Of a DNA stretch of 64,000 nt, positions 43,166-51,519 are shown piece by piece (position 1 is the first letter of the stretch; each line of letters starts with the position of its first letter). The stretch spans positions 1 through 64,000 of the forward strand of contig JAWRHV010000021.1 in the NCBI GenBank assembly GCA_040266995.1, in the 5' to 3' direction. The stretch is from UBA4312 sp040266995 (GTDB lineage Bacteria; Bacillota_I; Bacilli_A; Erysipelotrichales; Erysipelotrichaceae). A program made the position numbers and the translations under genes. The notes beneath the pieces were generated by a model that did not search any database, had not been told where the DNA came from, and was given only the letters and a program-made list of their open reading frames with translations.

Positions 43166-44208
43166 AATGTCGATTCCTTTCTCATTTCTTTAATACGCAG
43201 CTGGCCGCAGGCAGCATCAATGTCCTGTCCGTGTTCTTTTCGGATCGTACAGCGAACATTCTGCTTCATCAATAAATCATAAAATACCATCGCCTGTTCA
43301 TGGTTTACACTTTTAAAGCGCTTCTCGTCAACAGAATTGTATGGAATCAAATTCACATAAGCATTGAATCCCTTTAATAAAGAAGCCAGTTGACGCGCAT
43401 GTACAGGTTTGTCATTTACACCTTTTAATAGTATATATTCAAACGTCAAACGACGATTGTTCTCTTTTCCATAATATGCGATAGCTTTCATCAATTCCTT
43501 TAGCGGGTATGCCTTATTCACCGGCATCAGTTCACTTCTTAGCGTATCATTGGGTGCATGAAGGCTGATTGCCAGATTGTATTGCGTATGTGCATCCGCA
43601 AACTCATAGATTTTTGGAACGATCCCGCATGTAGATATAGTAATGTGACGACTTCCTATACCCAATCCCCGATCATGATTCACCGCTTGTAAAAAATTCA
43701 TTACATGATCATAATTATCAAACGGTTCCCCGGTGCCCATGACAACGATGTGACTAATACGCTCCTGTTTTTCATCCAGATCCTTCTGGATATTCATCAC
43801 CTGGGCAACCATTTCACCACTTGTTAAATTACGCTTTTTCTTCGTCAGACCACTGGCACAAAATGCACAACCCATATTACAGCCAACCTGGGAAGAAACA
43901 CAGACACTTTTGCCATAATCAAACAACATAAGAACCGACTCCAGTAAATTTCCGTCTTCTGTGGCAAACAAATACTTCGTGGTGCCATCATGGGAGACTT
44001 GTTTACGAACCAGACGTAAAGGATTAATGATGTACTGGCTTTTTAACAAAGAACGGGTATCCTTGCTTAGATTTGTCATCGCATCGATGTCAAAAACATG
44101 TTCACGATATAACCATTGAAAAATCTGATGGCCTCGAAACCCCTTCCAACCATAATCTTCTGCCAGTTCTTTCATCTGATCGTAAGTAAAATCATACAAG
44201 CTTTGCAT
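43162..44208 (-). CDS. rlmN: Dual-specificity 23S rRNA/tRNA (adenine-C2) methyltransferase RlmN
   Basis: A 348-residue radical SAM methylase that modifies A2503 of 23S rRNA and A37 in some tRNAs. The cluster motif is CNMGCAFC, preceded by VSSQVG, with VVMGTGEPFDNYD and ISLHAPND typical of the family. The catalytic tail CTIRKEHGQDIDAACGQL holds the Cys that takes the methyl group. AGGGGG precedes the ATG. It lies between rsmB (26-base gap) and prpC. Confidence 0.97.
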   Translation of the reverse strand: MQSLYDFTYDQMKELAEDYGWKGFRGHQIFQWLYREHVFDIDAMTNLSKDTRSLLKSQYIINPLRLVRKQVSHDGTTKYLFATEDGNLLESVLMLFDYGKSVCVSSQVGCNMGCAFCASGLTKKKRNLTSGEMVAQVMNIQKDLDEKQERISHIVVMGTGEPFDNYDHVMNFLQAVNHDRGLGIGSRHITISTCGIVPKIYEFADAHTQYNLAISLHAPNDTLRSELMPVNKAYPLKELMKAIAYYGKENNRRLTFEYILLKGVNDKPVHARQLASLLKGFNAYVNLIPYNSVDEKRFKSVNHEQAMVFYDLLMKQNVRCTIRKEHGQDIDAACGQLRIKEMRKESTL

Positions 44209-44234
44209 ACTATCCCCCTAATCTCATTTTATAA

Positions 44235-45464
44235 TTATATCAAACTTTTTTTATATTGCATCTTTGCGATAAAAAAACCATCCATGAATTCATTCGGAAT
44301 CAATGTACGTTGTTCTATGCATGTAAAAGCTTTGTTTTCCTTTAAAAACCGTTCGATCTGTTTTTCGTTTTCTTTCTTGTTGAGAGTACATGTGGAATAT
44401 ATCAAAATCCCATCATCTTTGACATGCTTGGAAGCTTCCTGCAGTATTTGATATTGTACGGGAATCAGTGAATCCATGTCCGTTGACTGCATATGCAGTT
44501 TAATATCCGGTTTTCTTGCCATCACGCCATATCCGCTGCATGGGACATCGCATAACACTTTATCATAAACCCCATAGCCTGAAAGGTCTGTTGCATCTTG
44601 TACCTTGGCCGTAATACAGCTAAGATGCAGCCTCTTCTGATCCGATTGAATCAGTTTTACACGATGTGGATACATATCCAGACATGTGATATTTCCCTGA
44701 TCTTCCATCTGTTCGGCCATAGCCATGGATTTAGTACCTGGTGCCCCACAACAATCCAGGATGTTTTCGTTAGGTTTTGCATCCATCCAGCGACTGATTT
44801 CATAAGACCCCTTGTCCTGCACACTGATCTGTCCGTTTTGATAAAACCGGCTTGCTGCAATGTCCTGCCCTTTGTATATAAACAAAAACGGGCCCAGAGG
44901 CTCAAATTGTGTCGAAGCGATCAATTCTTCGGTAGATATCCTCATGGGATTTCTTCGAACCGTCACCGGCAGGATCTCCAATGATGCTTTAGCCATCAGT
45001 ATCATGGCGTCATATCCATATTGCGACTTCCACATCATCAACAGCCATTTCGGACAAGAATATGTAATCGATAACCGATCCATTTCCTCTGCAGGCCATT
45101 GAATATTCTCTCTTTTTATCTTGTGAAGAACGGCATTGACCAACCCTTTCATCGAAGGTTGTAATGAGCCCGTCAGATCCACTGCTTCATTGACGATCGC
45201 ATAAGCAGGTACCTTATCCAGAAACAAAAGCTGATAAACGCTCATTGTCAAAATAATCTGAACCGTTTTCGGTATCTTCCGGTGGATGTATTGCGACCAT
45301 ACATATTCACAGAACATATAGTTTTGAATGGTTCCGTAAACGATCTTGGTCGCAAGATTTCTATCTTTTTCCGGACATTTTTTCAGATTATTTTTTAAAT
45401 ACAGATTGGAATAGGTCTTATTCCATTTGATTTCATATAAAGCTTCATAGATCCACTTTCTCAT
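44235..45464 (-). CDS. rsmB: 16S rRNA (cytosine-C5) methyltransferase RsmB
   Basis: A 409-residue methylase that makes m5C967 in 16S rRNA. Residues 1-130 form a NusB-like domain, and the C-terminal Rossmann domain has DCCGAPGTKSMAMAEQ (SAM), DVPCSGYG (catalytic Cys) and YSTCTLNKKENE (second Cys). The start at 45464 has GGAGG 6 bases upstream and lies one base after the priA stop. In Bacillus def and fmt lie between priA and this gene; they are absent here. Confidence 0.95.
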   Translation of the reverse strand: MRKWIYEALYEIKWNKTYSNLYLKNNLKKCPEKDRNLATKIVYGTIQNYMFCEYVWSQYIHRKIPKTVQIILTMSVYQLLFLDKVPAYAIVNEAVDLTGSLQPSMKGLVNAVLHKIKRENIQWPAEEMDRLSITYSCPKWLLMMWKSQYGYDAMILMAKASLEILPVTVRRNPMRISTEELIASTQFEPLGPFLFIYKGQDIAASRFYQNGQISVQDKGSYEISRWMDAKPNENILDCCGAPGTKSMAMAEQMEDQGNITCLDMYPHRVKLIQSDQKRLHLSCITAKVQDATDLSGYGVYDKVLCDVPCSGYGVMARKPDIKLHMQSTDMDSLIPVQYQILQEASKHVKDDGILIYSTCTLNKKENEKQIERFLKENKAFTCIEQRTLIPNEFMDGFFIAKMQYKKSLI

Positions 45465-45465
45465 A

Positions 45466-47586
45466 TTAATCCTCCAAAACAATCGGATACATATTGATAT
45501 CCTGTGTCACACCCGGGTGCTTGCCCCGCTGATACATTGCCAATTCCCAGACTTTTTTCGTCAGCATTTCCGTAGATTTAGACTTTACTACAAGTCGTAC
45601 TCTTTGTCTTTTCTGACGCATGGAAATGGAAACCGGACCTAAAACGATCAGTTCCTTTAAGAAGTCTTTCGCCTCCAAAGCCGCCCCCTTTGCCTTATTT
45701 ATATCCTTATGTGAATAAATAATGGTGCATAAAAAACAATACGGCGGATAATTTCCCATATATCGATATTTCATTTCCTGTGTAAAAAATCCCAGATAAT
45801 TATGGTTTTTAACACATTGAAGGACAAATTGCTCCGGATCAAATGTCTGTATATACACATCTCCTTTTATATCTGCCCGGCCACTGCGCCCCGAGGCTTG
45901 TTCCAGCAGCTGATATGCAATTTCATTTGAACAGTAATCCAGATGCGATAAGGATGCATCTGCGTTAATGATCCCTACAACGGAAACACGAGGAAAATCT
46001 AGTCCCTTAGCTACCATTTGTGTACCTACCAGAATATCCCCTTCTCTTTCAAAGGTTTCCAATAGTTTTTGGTGCGCTCTTTTTTTTCGCGTTGTATCAG
46101 CATCCATTCGTATAATACGCGCAAGCGGAAATAATTCAGTCAACTGCTCTTCCAGTTTTTCCGTTCCCATGCTCGTCTGATAAAAACGATGAGAGTGACA
46201 CGTTGGACAAGTATTGGTATGAAGAAAGATCCTGCCGCAACAATGACATTCCAAATGATTCTCTTTTTTATGATAGGCCAGGCTTGTGCCACAATCCGGA
46301 CATGTCATGACCGTATTACAGTCCATGCATCGCATGACCGGCAGAAAGCCACGGCGATTCAATAAAAAGATAACCTGCTGTTTCTGTTCCAGCGCATGAT
46401 TTACAGCGTTCATCAATGTTTTGCTGAAGCCGTAAACACTGGCCTCTTTTTTCATATCCACCAGATGGATCTGTGGTAAATTTGCATGGACCCTCTGCGT
46501 TAAATTAACAAGTTGATAGCGATTTTTGTATGCCCGGCTATACGAATACAAAGATGGTGTCGCCGAAGCCAGGACCACTTTACACTGATGGTGGCGAGCC
46601 CGGAACGCAACGATATCACGTGTATGATATTTGGGCGTATTGTCCTGCTTATAGCTGTTATCATGTTCCTCGTCCATCAATATGATCCCAAGATCGTGAA
46701 ATGGCATAAAAACTGCGGAACGCGTTCCCACCACAATATTCACCTTTCGCTCTTTTACCAGCTGATACTGTTCGTATTTTTCCTGTTGATTCAGCTGGGA
46801 ATGGTAAATAGCAATCGAACGTCCGAAACGAGCAGTCACTCGTTTGATCATCTGGGGAGTCAATCCGATTTCCGGCACAAGAAACAGTACTTGTTTGCCC
46901 TTTTCTAAAACATTTTGAGCAAGCTGTAAAAACACTTCGGTTTTTCCGGAACCGGTTACCCCATGCAGTAAAAAAATCTGTTGCGAGCCATGCAGAACCG
47001 TCTGAATGGCCTGCTCCTGTTCCTTTGTCAAAGAGACCGATTCATCCGCATAAGCTTCCAATTGTACAGAATCCGTTTTTTCTCGTTGAACTATCTCCAC
47101 ATATCCTTTTTCAATCAGCTTTTTTGCCACTGATTTTGCTTCTTTGCGAAACATGCAAGCTTTCAAAGGAAAAGATAAGGAAGAAAGAACTTGTTCTTGA
47201 TGCGCCGTTAACGGGGCATCGCTTTCCTTCCGATAAGCCCATTGCTCATAGACAACCGGTTTTTGCGAACTTGAAGGCTTCAAAGCCGGCGGCAGCATGG
47301 TTTTTAAACAGCTGATCTTGGAACAGACATATGTCTTTGACATCCAATCAGCTAAAGCCATCAGCTCTGCATTCAGCAAGGGTTCAGTATCCAACACCTT
47401 CAGAACCTCGCGTACATTCTCTATATCACATGTACTTGTTATATTCTCCACATAACCGATCAAGACCTGTTTCCCAAAAGGAACCTTGACACGGCAGCCG
47501 ATTTCAACCGGAAAAGGGCATACATATGTAAAGGTCTGGTTCAGTCGCATAGCATTGTGCTCTATATACACTTCCACATAAATCAT
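45466..47586 (-). CDS. priA: Primosomal replication helicase PriA
   Basis: A 706-residue 3'-5' helicase that restarts stalled replication forks. The N-terminal DNA-binding domain begins IYVEVYIEHN; helicase motifs are VTGSGKTEVF (Walker A), MDEEHDNSYK and GRSGRADIKG. Two zinc-binding units sit in CMDCNTVMTCPDC and CHCCGRIF...CPTCHS. Shorter than Bacillus PriA (~805) because of trimmed linkers. The ATG has no ribosome site and lies 6 bases after a -10 box, so a leaderless mRNA is predicted. It heads the priA-to-thiN operon. Confidence 0.95.
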   Translation of the reverse strand: MIYVEVYIEHNAMRLNQTFTYVCPFPVEIGCRVKVPFGKQVLIGYVENITSTCDIENVREVLKVLDTEPLLNAELMALADWMSKTYVCSKISCLKTMLPPALKPSSSQKPVVYEQWAYRKESDAPLTAHQEQVLSSLSFPLKACMFRKEAKSVAKKLIEKGYVEIVQREKTDSVQLEAYADESVSLTKEQEQAIQTVLHGSQQIFLLHGVTGSGKTEVFLQLAQNVLEKGKQVLFLVPEIGLTPQMIKRVTARFGRSIAIYHSQLNQQEKYEQYQLVKERKVNIVVGTRSAVFMPFHDLGIILMDEEHDNSYKQDNTPKYHTRDIVAFRARHHQCKVVLASATPSLYSYSRAYKNRYQLVNLTQRVHANLPQIHLVDMKKEASVYGFSKTLMNAVNHALEQKQQVIFLLNRRGFLPVMRCMDCNTVMTCPDCGTSLAYHKKENHLECHCCGRIFLHTNTCPTCHSHRFYQTSMGTEKLEEQLTELFPLARIIRMDADTTRKKRAHQKLLETFEREGDILVGTQMVAKGLDFPRVSVVGIINADASLSHLDYCSNEIAYQLLEQASGRSGRADIKGDVYIQTFDPEQFVLQCVKNHNYLGFFTQEMKYRYMGNYPPYCFLCTIIYSHKDINKAKGAALEAKDFLKELIVLGPVSISMRQKRQRVRLVVKSKSTEMLTKKVWELAMYQRGKHPGVTQDINMYPIVLED

Positions 47587-47592
47587 GTTGTC

Positions 47593-47601
47593 ATTATATC
47601 A
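47593..47601 (-). promoter_or_regulatory. Extended -10 of priA (leaderless start)
   Basis: TGATATAAT on the minus strand (box 47593-47598). Six bases separate it from the ATG at 47586, and no clear -35 or Shine-Dalgarno is seen. Confidence 0.6.
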
Positions 47602-47626
47602 TATATGCACGTTTTCCATGATGAAT

Positions 47627-47661
47627 AAAAAAACATTATGACCATTCGAATCATAATGTTT
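47627..47661 (-). terminator. Intrinsic terminator of the ybjQ cluster
   Basis: A perfect 11-bp stem (47631-47641 with 47651-47661) and a U-tract from the A-run at 47627-47633, just downstream of ybjQ. Confidence 0.88.
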
Positions 47662-47669
47662 CCTTCCCG

Positions 47670-47981
47670 TTATTTGAACTTGACAGCTGTCCCGTAAACC
47701 ATAACTTCCGCTGCACTTTGCATTACGGAAGCCGAAGCATAACGAATGCAGACAATCGCATCCGCTCCCATCTGTGAAGCTTCTTCAACCATTCGTTTGG
47801 TTGCCAGAGCTCTTGCGTTATTCATCATTTCATTATATTTTGTCAGTTCGCCACCGACCAATGTCTTTAAGCCTGCTCCAATATCCTTCACTGCGTTAAC
47901 CGTCTGGATCGTACTTCCCTTTACCATTCCTAACATTTCCAGTTCTTTTCCGTTAATTGTTTCAGTAGTTACTAAGATCAT
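47670..47981 (-). CDS. YbjQ/UPF0145 family protein
   Basis: A 103-residue soluble protein of the YbjQ/UPF0145 'heavy-metal-binding' family, which forms pentamers in known structures and has no proven role. The pattern TTETINGKELEMLGMVKG, then NNARALATKRMVEEASQMGADAIVCIRY, is diagnostic. It is last in a minus-strand group behind two tiny membrane proteins; its ATG lies 20 bases inside the preceding gene. GGAGAAGAAG serves as ribosome site. Confidence 0.9.
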   Translation of the reverse strand: MILVTTETINGKELEMLGMVKGSTIQTVNAVKDIGAGLKTLVGGELTKYNEMMNNARALATKRMVEEASQMGADAIVCIRYASASVMQSAAEVMVYGTAVKFK

Positions 47982-48192
47982 CTTCTTCTCCTTCTAGGAT
48001 CTCCTTGATCCGCTGAGACAGCGTAACCAGCATTCCGATTACCAGTCCTATTCCAATGATACCATATATCACCCGAATGACTAACAGTTCCTGTGGAAGC
48101 CATATAGCCAAAAAGGCAAGACCCACGCAATACAAGATAAAAAAGAAGGCAATCAAAACGGGCGCTACCATCTTTTTAATGTGATTCATCAT
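47962..48192 (-). CDS. Small two-helix membrane protein
   Basis: A 76-residue protein not recognised. Two hydrophobic segments at about residues 9-30 and 36-58 are joined by a short polar loop, and the C-terminal ~18 residues are acidic (EILEGEEDD). It overlaps both neighbours (17 bases upstream, 20 downstream), so translation is coupled to the YbjQ-family gene. A membrane anchor or partner for YbjQ is possible, but nothing in the sequence proves it. Confidence 0.65.
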   Translation of the reverse strand: MMNHIKKMVAPVLIAFFFILYCVGLAFLAIWLPQELLVIRVIYGIIGIGLVIGMLVTLSQRIKEILEGEEDDLSNY

Positions 48193-48436
48193 CCCACTTC
48201 TTTCTGTTATACTTTCTTAAAGCATTCCTGCTTCTTTTTCCATAATAATCCTTCAGAAAAACGCTTCGCAGGATCCATTCAATGACAAGATTCCCTAATA
48301 TGATCATCAACGCAAAAGTCAAATAATCAATATCCGATCTTACATGGTCAGATAATAAACAGATACCTGCCACTGTGAAACAAAAATGCAGAACCGAAGT
48401 CAATATTCCATATTTTTTTAACGCACTCATACCCAT
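48176..48436 (-). CDS. Small membrane protein with basic tail
   Basis: An 86-residue unknown protein with two hydrophobic stretches (about 10-30 and 38-58) and a strongly basic C-terminal third (GKRSRNALRKYNRKKW). It may start two codons later at the second Met. It overlaps the next gene by 17 bases and begins the three-gene group ending in the YbjQ-like gene. Confidence 0.6.
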   Translation of the reverse strand: MGMSALKKYGILTSVLHFCFTVAGICLLSDHVRSDIDYLTFALMIILGNLVIEWILRSVFLKDYYGKRSRNALRKYNRKKWDDESH

Positions 48437-48510
48437 TCCGTATATCCATATTTCTTATCGAATGATCAACACATCCATTATTCTGTCCGCAACAGGATCC
48501 GCTGCCTGAA

Positions 48511-49260
48511 TTATAATGATTCTATCATTTGAGCAAACAATGCCGGTCTTTTTAATACAAGTCCTCCATGTCCCAGCTCTTCTATCTCAACAAATTCTGT
48601 ATTTGGAAAAAAGGCTTCTATATAACGAAGATCACGCCTTCGTTCTTTCTTTTCTTTTTGTCCATACCAGTAATGGATCTTGGCACCGGGGTTTTTCATC
48701 TTACCAGGTACAAAATAATTATTACTGGAATCAAAGGTGCGCCACATTGTTCTATATGTCGTATGCGCGAACACATCCGCCATATACTGCAAATCTTCTT
48801 CACTGTATTCATCCATGGAAAATACTTTCTGCAGAAGCTGAAGCCCGCCTTTCTTTCCGATAACCATTAATAAAAAATCTTTTATCGCAATACATCGGGT
48901 GATGATCCATGGATATGCATAAGGGGTAATCCCACCATCAAGAATACAATGTCCGATCGATACATCGTGGTCAATCACCATACGTAAAGCAATAGAACCA
49001 CCCATAGAACAGCCATAAACAGCATGAACATTCTTACAGTTATGCTTCAAAAGCCATTGGGATAGCTCTTTCGCAATGACTTCGATGCAGCTGAAATCTT
49101 CCCTTGATTCCGGATCATATCCCGGCAAAGCCGGAATTACCAGATGATATTTTGTTTCCAGTAAGGGAATCACATATTCAAAATAATCCCATTTTACCAA
49201 AGAAGGATGAAGCAATACGATTGTATTTTCATTGCCTGTACCATATTCATGTATATTCAT
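48511..49260 (-). CDS. Alpha/beta hydrolase
   Basis: A 249-residue alpha/beta hydrolase. The oxyanion strand is VLLHPSLVKWDYF (HPS in place of the usual HG), the nucleophile elbow is GCSMGG near residue 83, and the His is in ELGHGGLVL near 236. No signal peptide. GAGGT precedes the ATG. It is the nearest minus-strand gene upstream of the small membrane-protein group, 74 bases away, so cotranscription is uncertain. Substrate is unknown. Confidence 0.82.
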   Translation of the reverse strand: MNIHEYGTGNENTIVLLHPSLVKWDYFEYVIPLLETKYHLVIPALPGYDPESREDFSCIEVIAKELSQWLLKHNCKNVHAVYGCSMGGSIALRMVIDHDVSIGHCILDGGITPYAYPWIITRCIAIKDFLLMVIGKKGGLQLLQKVFSMDEYSEEDLQYMADVFAHTTYRTMWRTFDSSNNYFVPGKMKNPGAKIHYWYGQKEKKERRRDLRYIEAFFPNTEFVEIEELGHGGLVLKRPALFAQMIESL

Positions 49261-49336
49261 TGTAACCTCGCTTTTATTATAAATAAGTATACCACACTAT
49301 CCACTTCTCTTATGTATTGCTGTATATAAAAAAAAT

Positions 49337-49365
49337 TTGCAAATGAAATACTTTTTATGTATAAT
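49337..49365 (+). promoter_or_regulatory. Promoter of the tRNA pair
   Basis: TTGCAA (49337-49342) and TATAAT (49360-49365) with 17-base spacing, 12 bases before tRNA-Cys. Confidence 0.8.
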
Positions 49366-49377
49366 GAATAAGCAATT

Positions 49378-49452
49378 GGTTCCGTAGCCAAGTGGCTAAG
49401 GCAATAGACTGCAACTCTGTGATCATCGGTTCGAATCCGATCGGAACCTCCA
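49378..49452 (+). tRNA. tRNA-Cys (anticodon GCA), CCA encoded
   Basis: A complete 75-base cloverleaf: acceptor GGTTCCG pairs with CGGAACC, anticodon loop CTGCAAC gives GCA, T-arm GTTCGAATC. The discriminator base is U (49449), the known identity element of tRNA-Cys, and CCA is encoded. Confidence 0.95.
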
Positions 49453-49459
49453 TCACAAT

Positions 49460-49547
49460 GGGGTCGTGGCGAAATAGGCAGACGCAACGGACTTAAAATC
49501 CGTTGGGAGATAATCCCGTGTGGGTTCAAGTCCCACCGTCCCCACCA
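49460..49547 (+). tRNA. tRNA-Leu (anticodon TAA), CCA encoded
   Basis: An 88-base class II tRNA with a long variable arm (TGGGAGATAATCCCG), anticodon loop CTTAAAA (TAA), T-loop TTCAAGT and encoded CCA. The acceptor GGGGTCG pairs with CGTCCCC except for a U5-U68 mismatch. It follows tRNA-Cys by 7 bases in one transcript. Confidence 0.93.
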
Positions 49548-49556
49548 TCTGAAAAT

Positions 49557-49578
49557 AACCCTGAAAAGGGTTTTTTTT
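49557..49578 (+). terminator. Terminator of the tRNA operon
   Basis: AACCC/GGGTT stem with TGAAAA loop and an eight-T run, 10 bases after tRNA-Leu. Confidence 0.82.
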
Positions 49579-49582
49579 GTAT

Positions 49583-49606
49583 AAAAAAGCAGATCATTCG
49601 ATCTGC
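49583..49606 (-). terminator. Terminator of the second AI-2E transporter
   Basis: GCAGATC/GATCTGC stem with ATTC loop, A6 beside it giving a minus-strand U-tract; overlaps the stop codon. Confidence 0.82.
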
Positions 49607-50730
49607 TCAATTATCTCTTCATCCAAGTCGATTTTCTTTTCTTTTAAACGCATATTCGCTATATCGCGTACTGTATGATAAATCAACGCAAAAATAGGAA
49701 CACCTAAAAACATACCGGCAACCCCAGCGATCCCGCCACCGAGCGTAACGGAAAATAAGATCCAGAAGCCGGATAAGCCCAGTTGATCTCCCAAAACGAT
49801 CGGTTTTAGAATATTCCCATCGACCTGCTGCAGAATAACAATAAAAATCAAGAATTCCAAAGCATATAAAGGCCGAACCAGCAAAAGCAGCAAAATAACA
49901 GGAATGCCCCCTAAAAAAGGTCCAAACACAGGAATGAGATTGGTGACACCAATCACAAAGGCGATAGCCGGCGCATAAGGAATATCCAAAAGCGATACAC
50001 CGATAAAAGTCACAAAACCTATAATTCCCGAATCAATCAGACTTCCCAGTATAAAGCGGTCAAAAATATCTTTCGCATTGTGTACCAGTATCGTACAATG
50101 TCTTGCAACGGAGATGGAAAAGAACGAATACACGAGCTTTTTACAAATACGCGTCAGATTCTCTTTATCCAGCATCATATAGAAAGCTGAAATCGTCGTT
50201 AAAATAAAATTAAACACAAAGCGAACAGCTGCCAGTGAGTAATTGGCAATCACCATAGCTTGTTTGGAAATGAACTGTGACAACCTCTCATCCGAAAAAG
50301 CATTACGGATAGAAGGAATGGAAAGATTGAACATATGCTCAATACGGTCAAAATATACACCCAGGTTAGTAACATAGGCAGAGTAGTTTTTCATAAACTG
50401 GCCTATGGAATCAAGAATCTGCGGTACGATCATCAAAAACATGAAAACAATACAAAGAATAAAGATTACAAAGGCTAACAAAGTCGCAAATAATCTCTTA
50501 CGCTTAAATGATTTAAAAAGATTTGTTTCGAAAAATTCCACCGGTTTACGTAATATAAACGCAATACCGAAACCAACCACAAACGGAACACAGATTTCCG
50601 CAAACCTTCGGAAATACTCCCGAAACGATCCAAAATGATATAAGAACAATCCGACTAAGATAGCCAATATCAACGATGTTGCGTACACCGTGATTTTTTT
50701 GATCATCTCAGTATCAAACTTTATATGCAT
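49594..50730 (-). CDS. AI-2E family membrane transporter (second copy)
   Basis: A 378-residue AI-2E/PerM family protein with about eight hydrophobic helices. Family motifs GVTNLIPVFGPFLGGIPVILL and QQVDGNILKPIVLGDQLGLSGF are present near residues 260-330. It is only distantly similar to the copy at 19974-21134 outside these motifs. AAAGGGG precedes the ATG. It diverges from the SpoU methylase gene. Substrate unknown. Confidence 0.88.
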   Translation of the reverse strand: MHIKFDTEMIKKITVYATSLILAILVGLFLYHFGSFREYFRRFAEICVPFVVGFGIAFILRKPVEFFETNLFKSFKRKRLFATLLAFVIFILCIVFMFLMIVPQILDSIGQFMKNYSAYVTNLGVYFDRIEHMFNLSIPSIRNAFSDERLSQFISKQAMVIANYSLAAVRFVFNFILTTISAFYMMLDKENLTRICKKLVYSFFSISVARHCTILVHNAKDIFDRFILGSLIDSGIIGFVTFIGVSLLDIPYAPAIAFVIGVTNLIPVFGPFLGGIPVILLLLLVRPLYALEFLIFIVILQQVDGNILKPIVLGDQLGLSGFWILFSVTLGGGIAGVAGMFLGVPIFALIYHTVRDIANMRLKEKKIDLDEEIIEQIE

Positions 50731-50762
50731 AACGTCGCCCCTTTTCGTAAGTATTTTAACAC

Positions 50763-50792
50763 TTGAGACTTTAATATCAAAATGGTTATAAT
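50763..50792 (+). promoter_or_regulatory. Promoter of the SpoU methylase gene (leaderless)
   Basis: TTGAGA (50763-50768) and TATAAT (50787-50792) with 18-base spacing. The box ends 6 bases before the ATG at 50799, so the start codon should be at the 5' end of the mRNA. Confidence 0.68.
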
Positions 50793-50798
50793 ATTTTT

Positions 50799-51512
50799 AT
50801 GAAAAAAATATTTGATGGTACGATTTCCTGTAAATCGGTTTTAGAATCCGATCGACGACAAGTTTTCGGCTTATACGTAGATCCTAAAAAGCGTTCCAAA
50901 GATATTTCCTATATTATCCATTTGGCAAAATCCAAAGATATTCCCGTTTTCTTTGTCGAACGTACACAGCTCAACGAATTATGTCATCACACCAGGCACG
51001 GCGGGATTGCGTTAAAAGCCGGGTTGAGAGAGATTCCATCGCTTCCTCTGTTAGATGGTAAATACTATGCATACATTGATGGAGTAGAAGATCCGTATAA
51101 TCTTGGAAGTGTTTGCCGAAATTTGTATGCATCCGGTTGTCAAGCGTTGTTGCTTCCTGCAAGAGATTGGTCCAACAGCGAAGAAACGATTTTAAAAGCC
51201 AGTGCCGGTGCTTATGAAAGAATGGATATCTTCTTTGTCGAGAAGGAACAGGCGCTTGTCAACGCTTTAAAAAAAGCACAAATCCCATTGATTTGCGCTT
51301 ATCGAAAAGATGCTGAAAATTTATATAATTACATGTTTCCCGAACAATTCTGCATCGCTGTAGGCGGGGCCTTGCGAGGATTAAATCAAACCATCCTTCA
51401 AGCTTCCGATCAGAATTTGTATATACCTTATGGCCGACCATTTCGAAATGCTCTGGATACCCCCAGTGCCTGTGCGGTCATCGGTTTTGAAATCCTGCGA
51501 CAGAAATCGTGA
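50799..51512 (+). CDS. TrmH/SpoU family RNA 2'-O-methyltransferase, divergent
   Basis: A 237-residue SPOUT enzyme. The N-terminal ~80 residues are a substrate-binding domain (VLESDRRQVFGLYVD). The knotted domain begins IDGVEDPYNLGSVCRN (motif 1, Asn101 and Arg107 kept). Motif 2 is AVGGALRGLN where relatives have G-S-E-G-x-G, and motif 3 is IPYGRPFRNALDTPSA where relatives have a SLNVSVA-like stretch. SAM binding looks possible, but the family assignment to a specific RNA position is not. No ribosome site precedes the ATG; a -10 box ends 6 bases before it. Confidence 0.85.
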   Translation: MKKIFDGTISCKSVLESDRRQVFGLYVDPKKRSKDISYIIHLAKSKDIPVFFVERTQLNELCHHTRHGGIALKAGLREIPSLPLLDGKYYAYIDGVEDPYNLGSVCRNLYASGCQALLLPARDWSNSEETILKASAGAYERMDIFFVEKEQALVNALKKAQIPLICAYRKDAENLYNYMFPEQFCIAVGGALRGLNQTILQASDQNLYIPYGRPFRNALDTPSACAVIGFEILRQKS

Positions 51513-51519
51513 TATTCGC

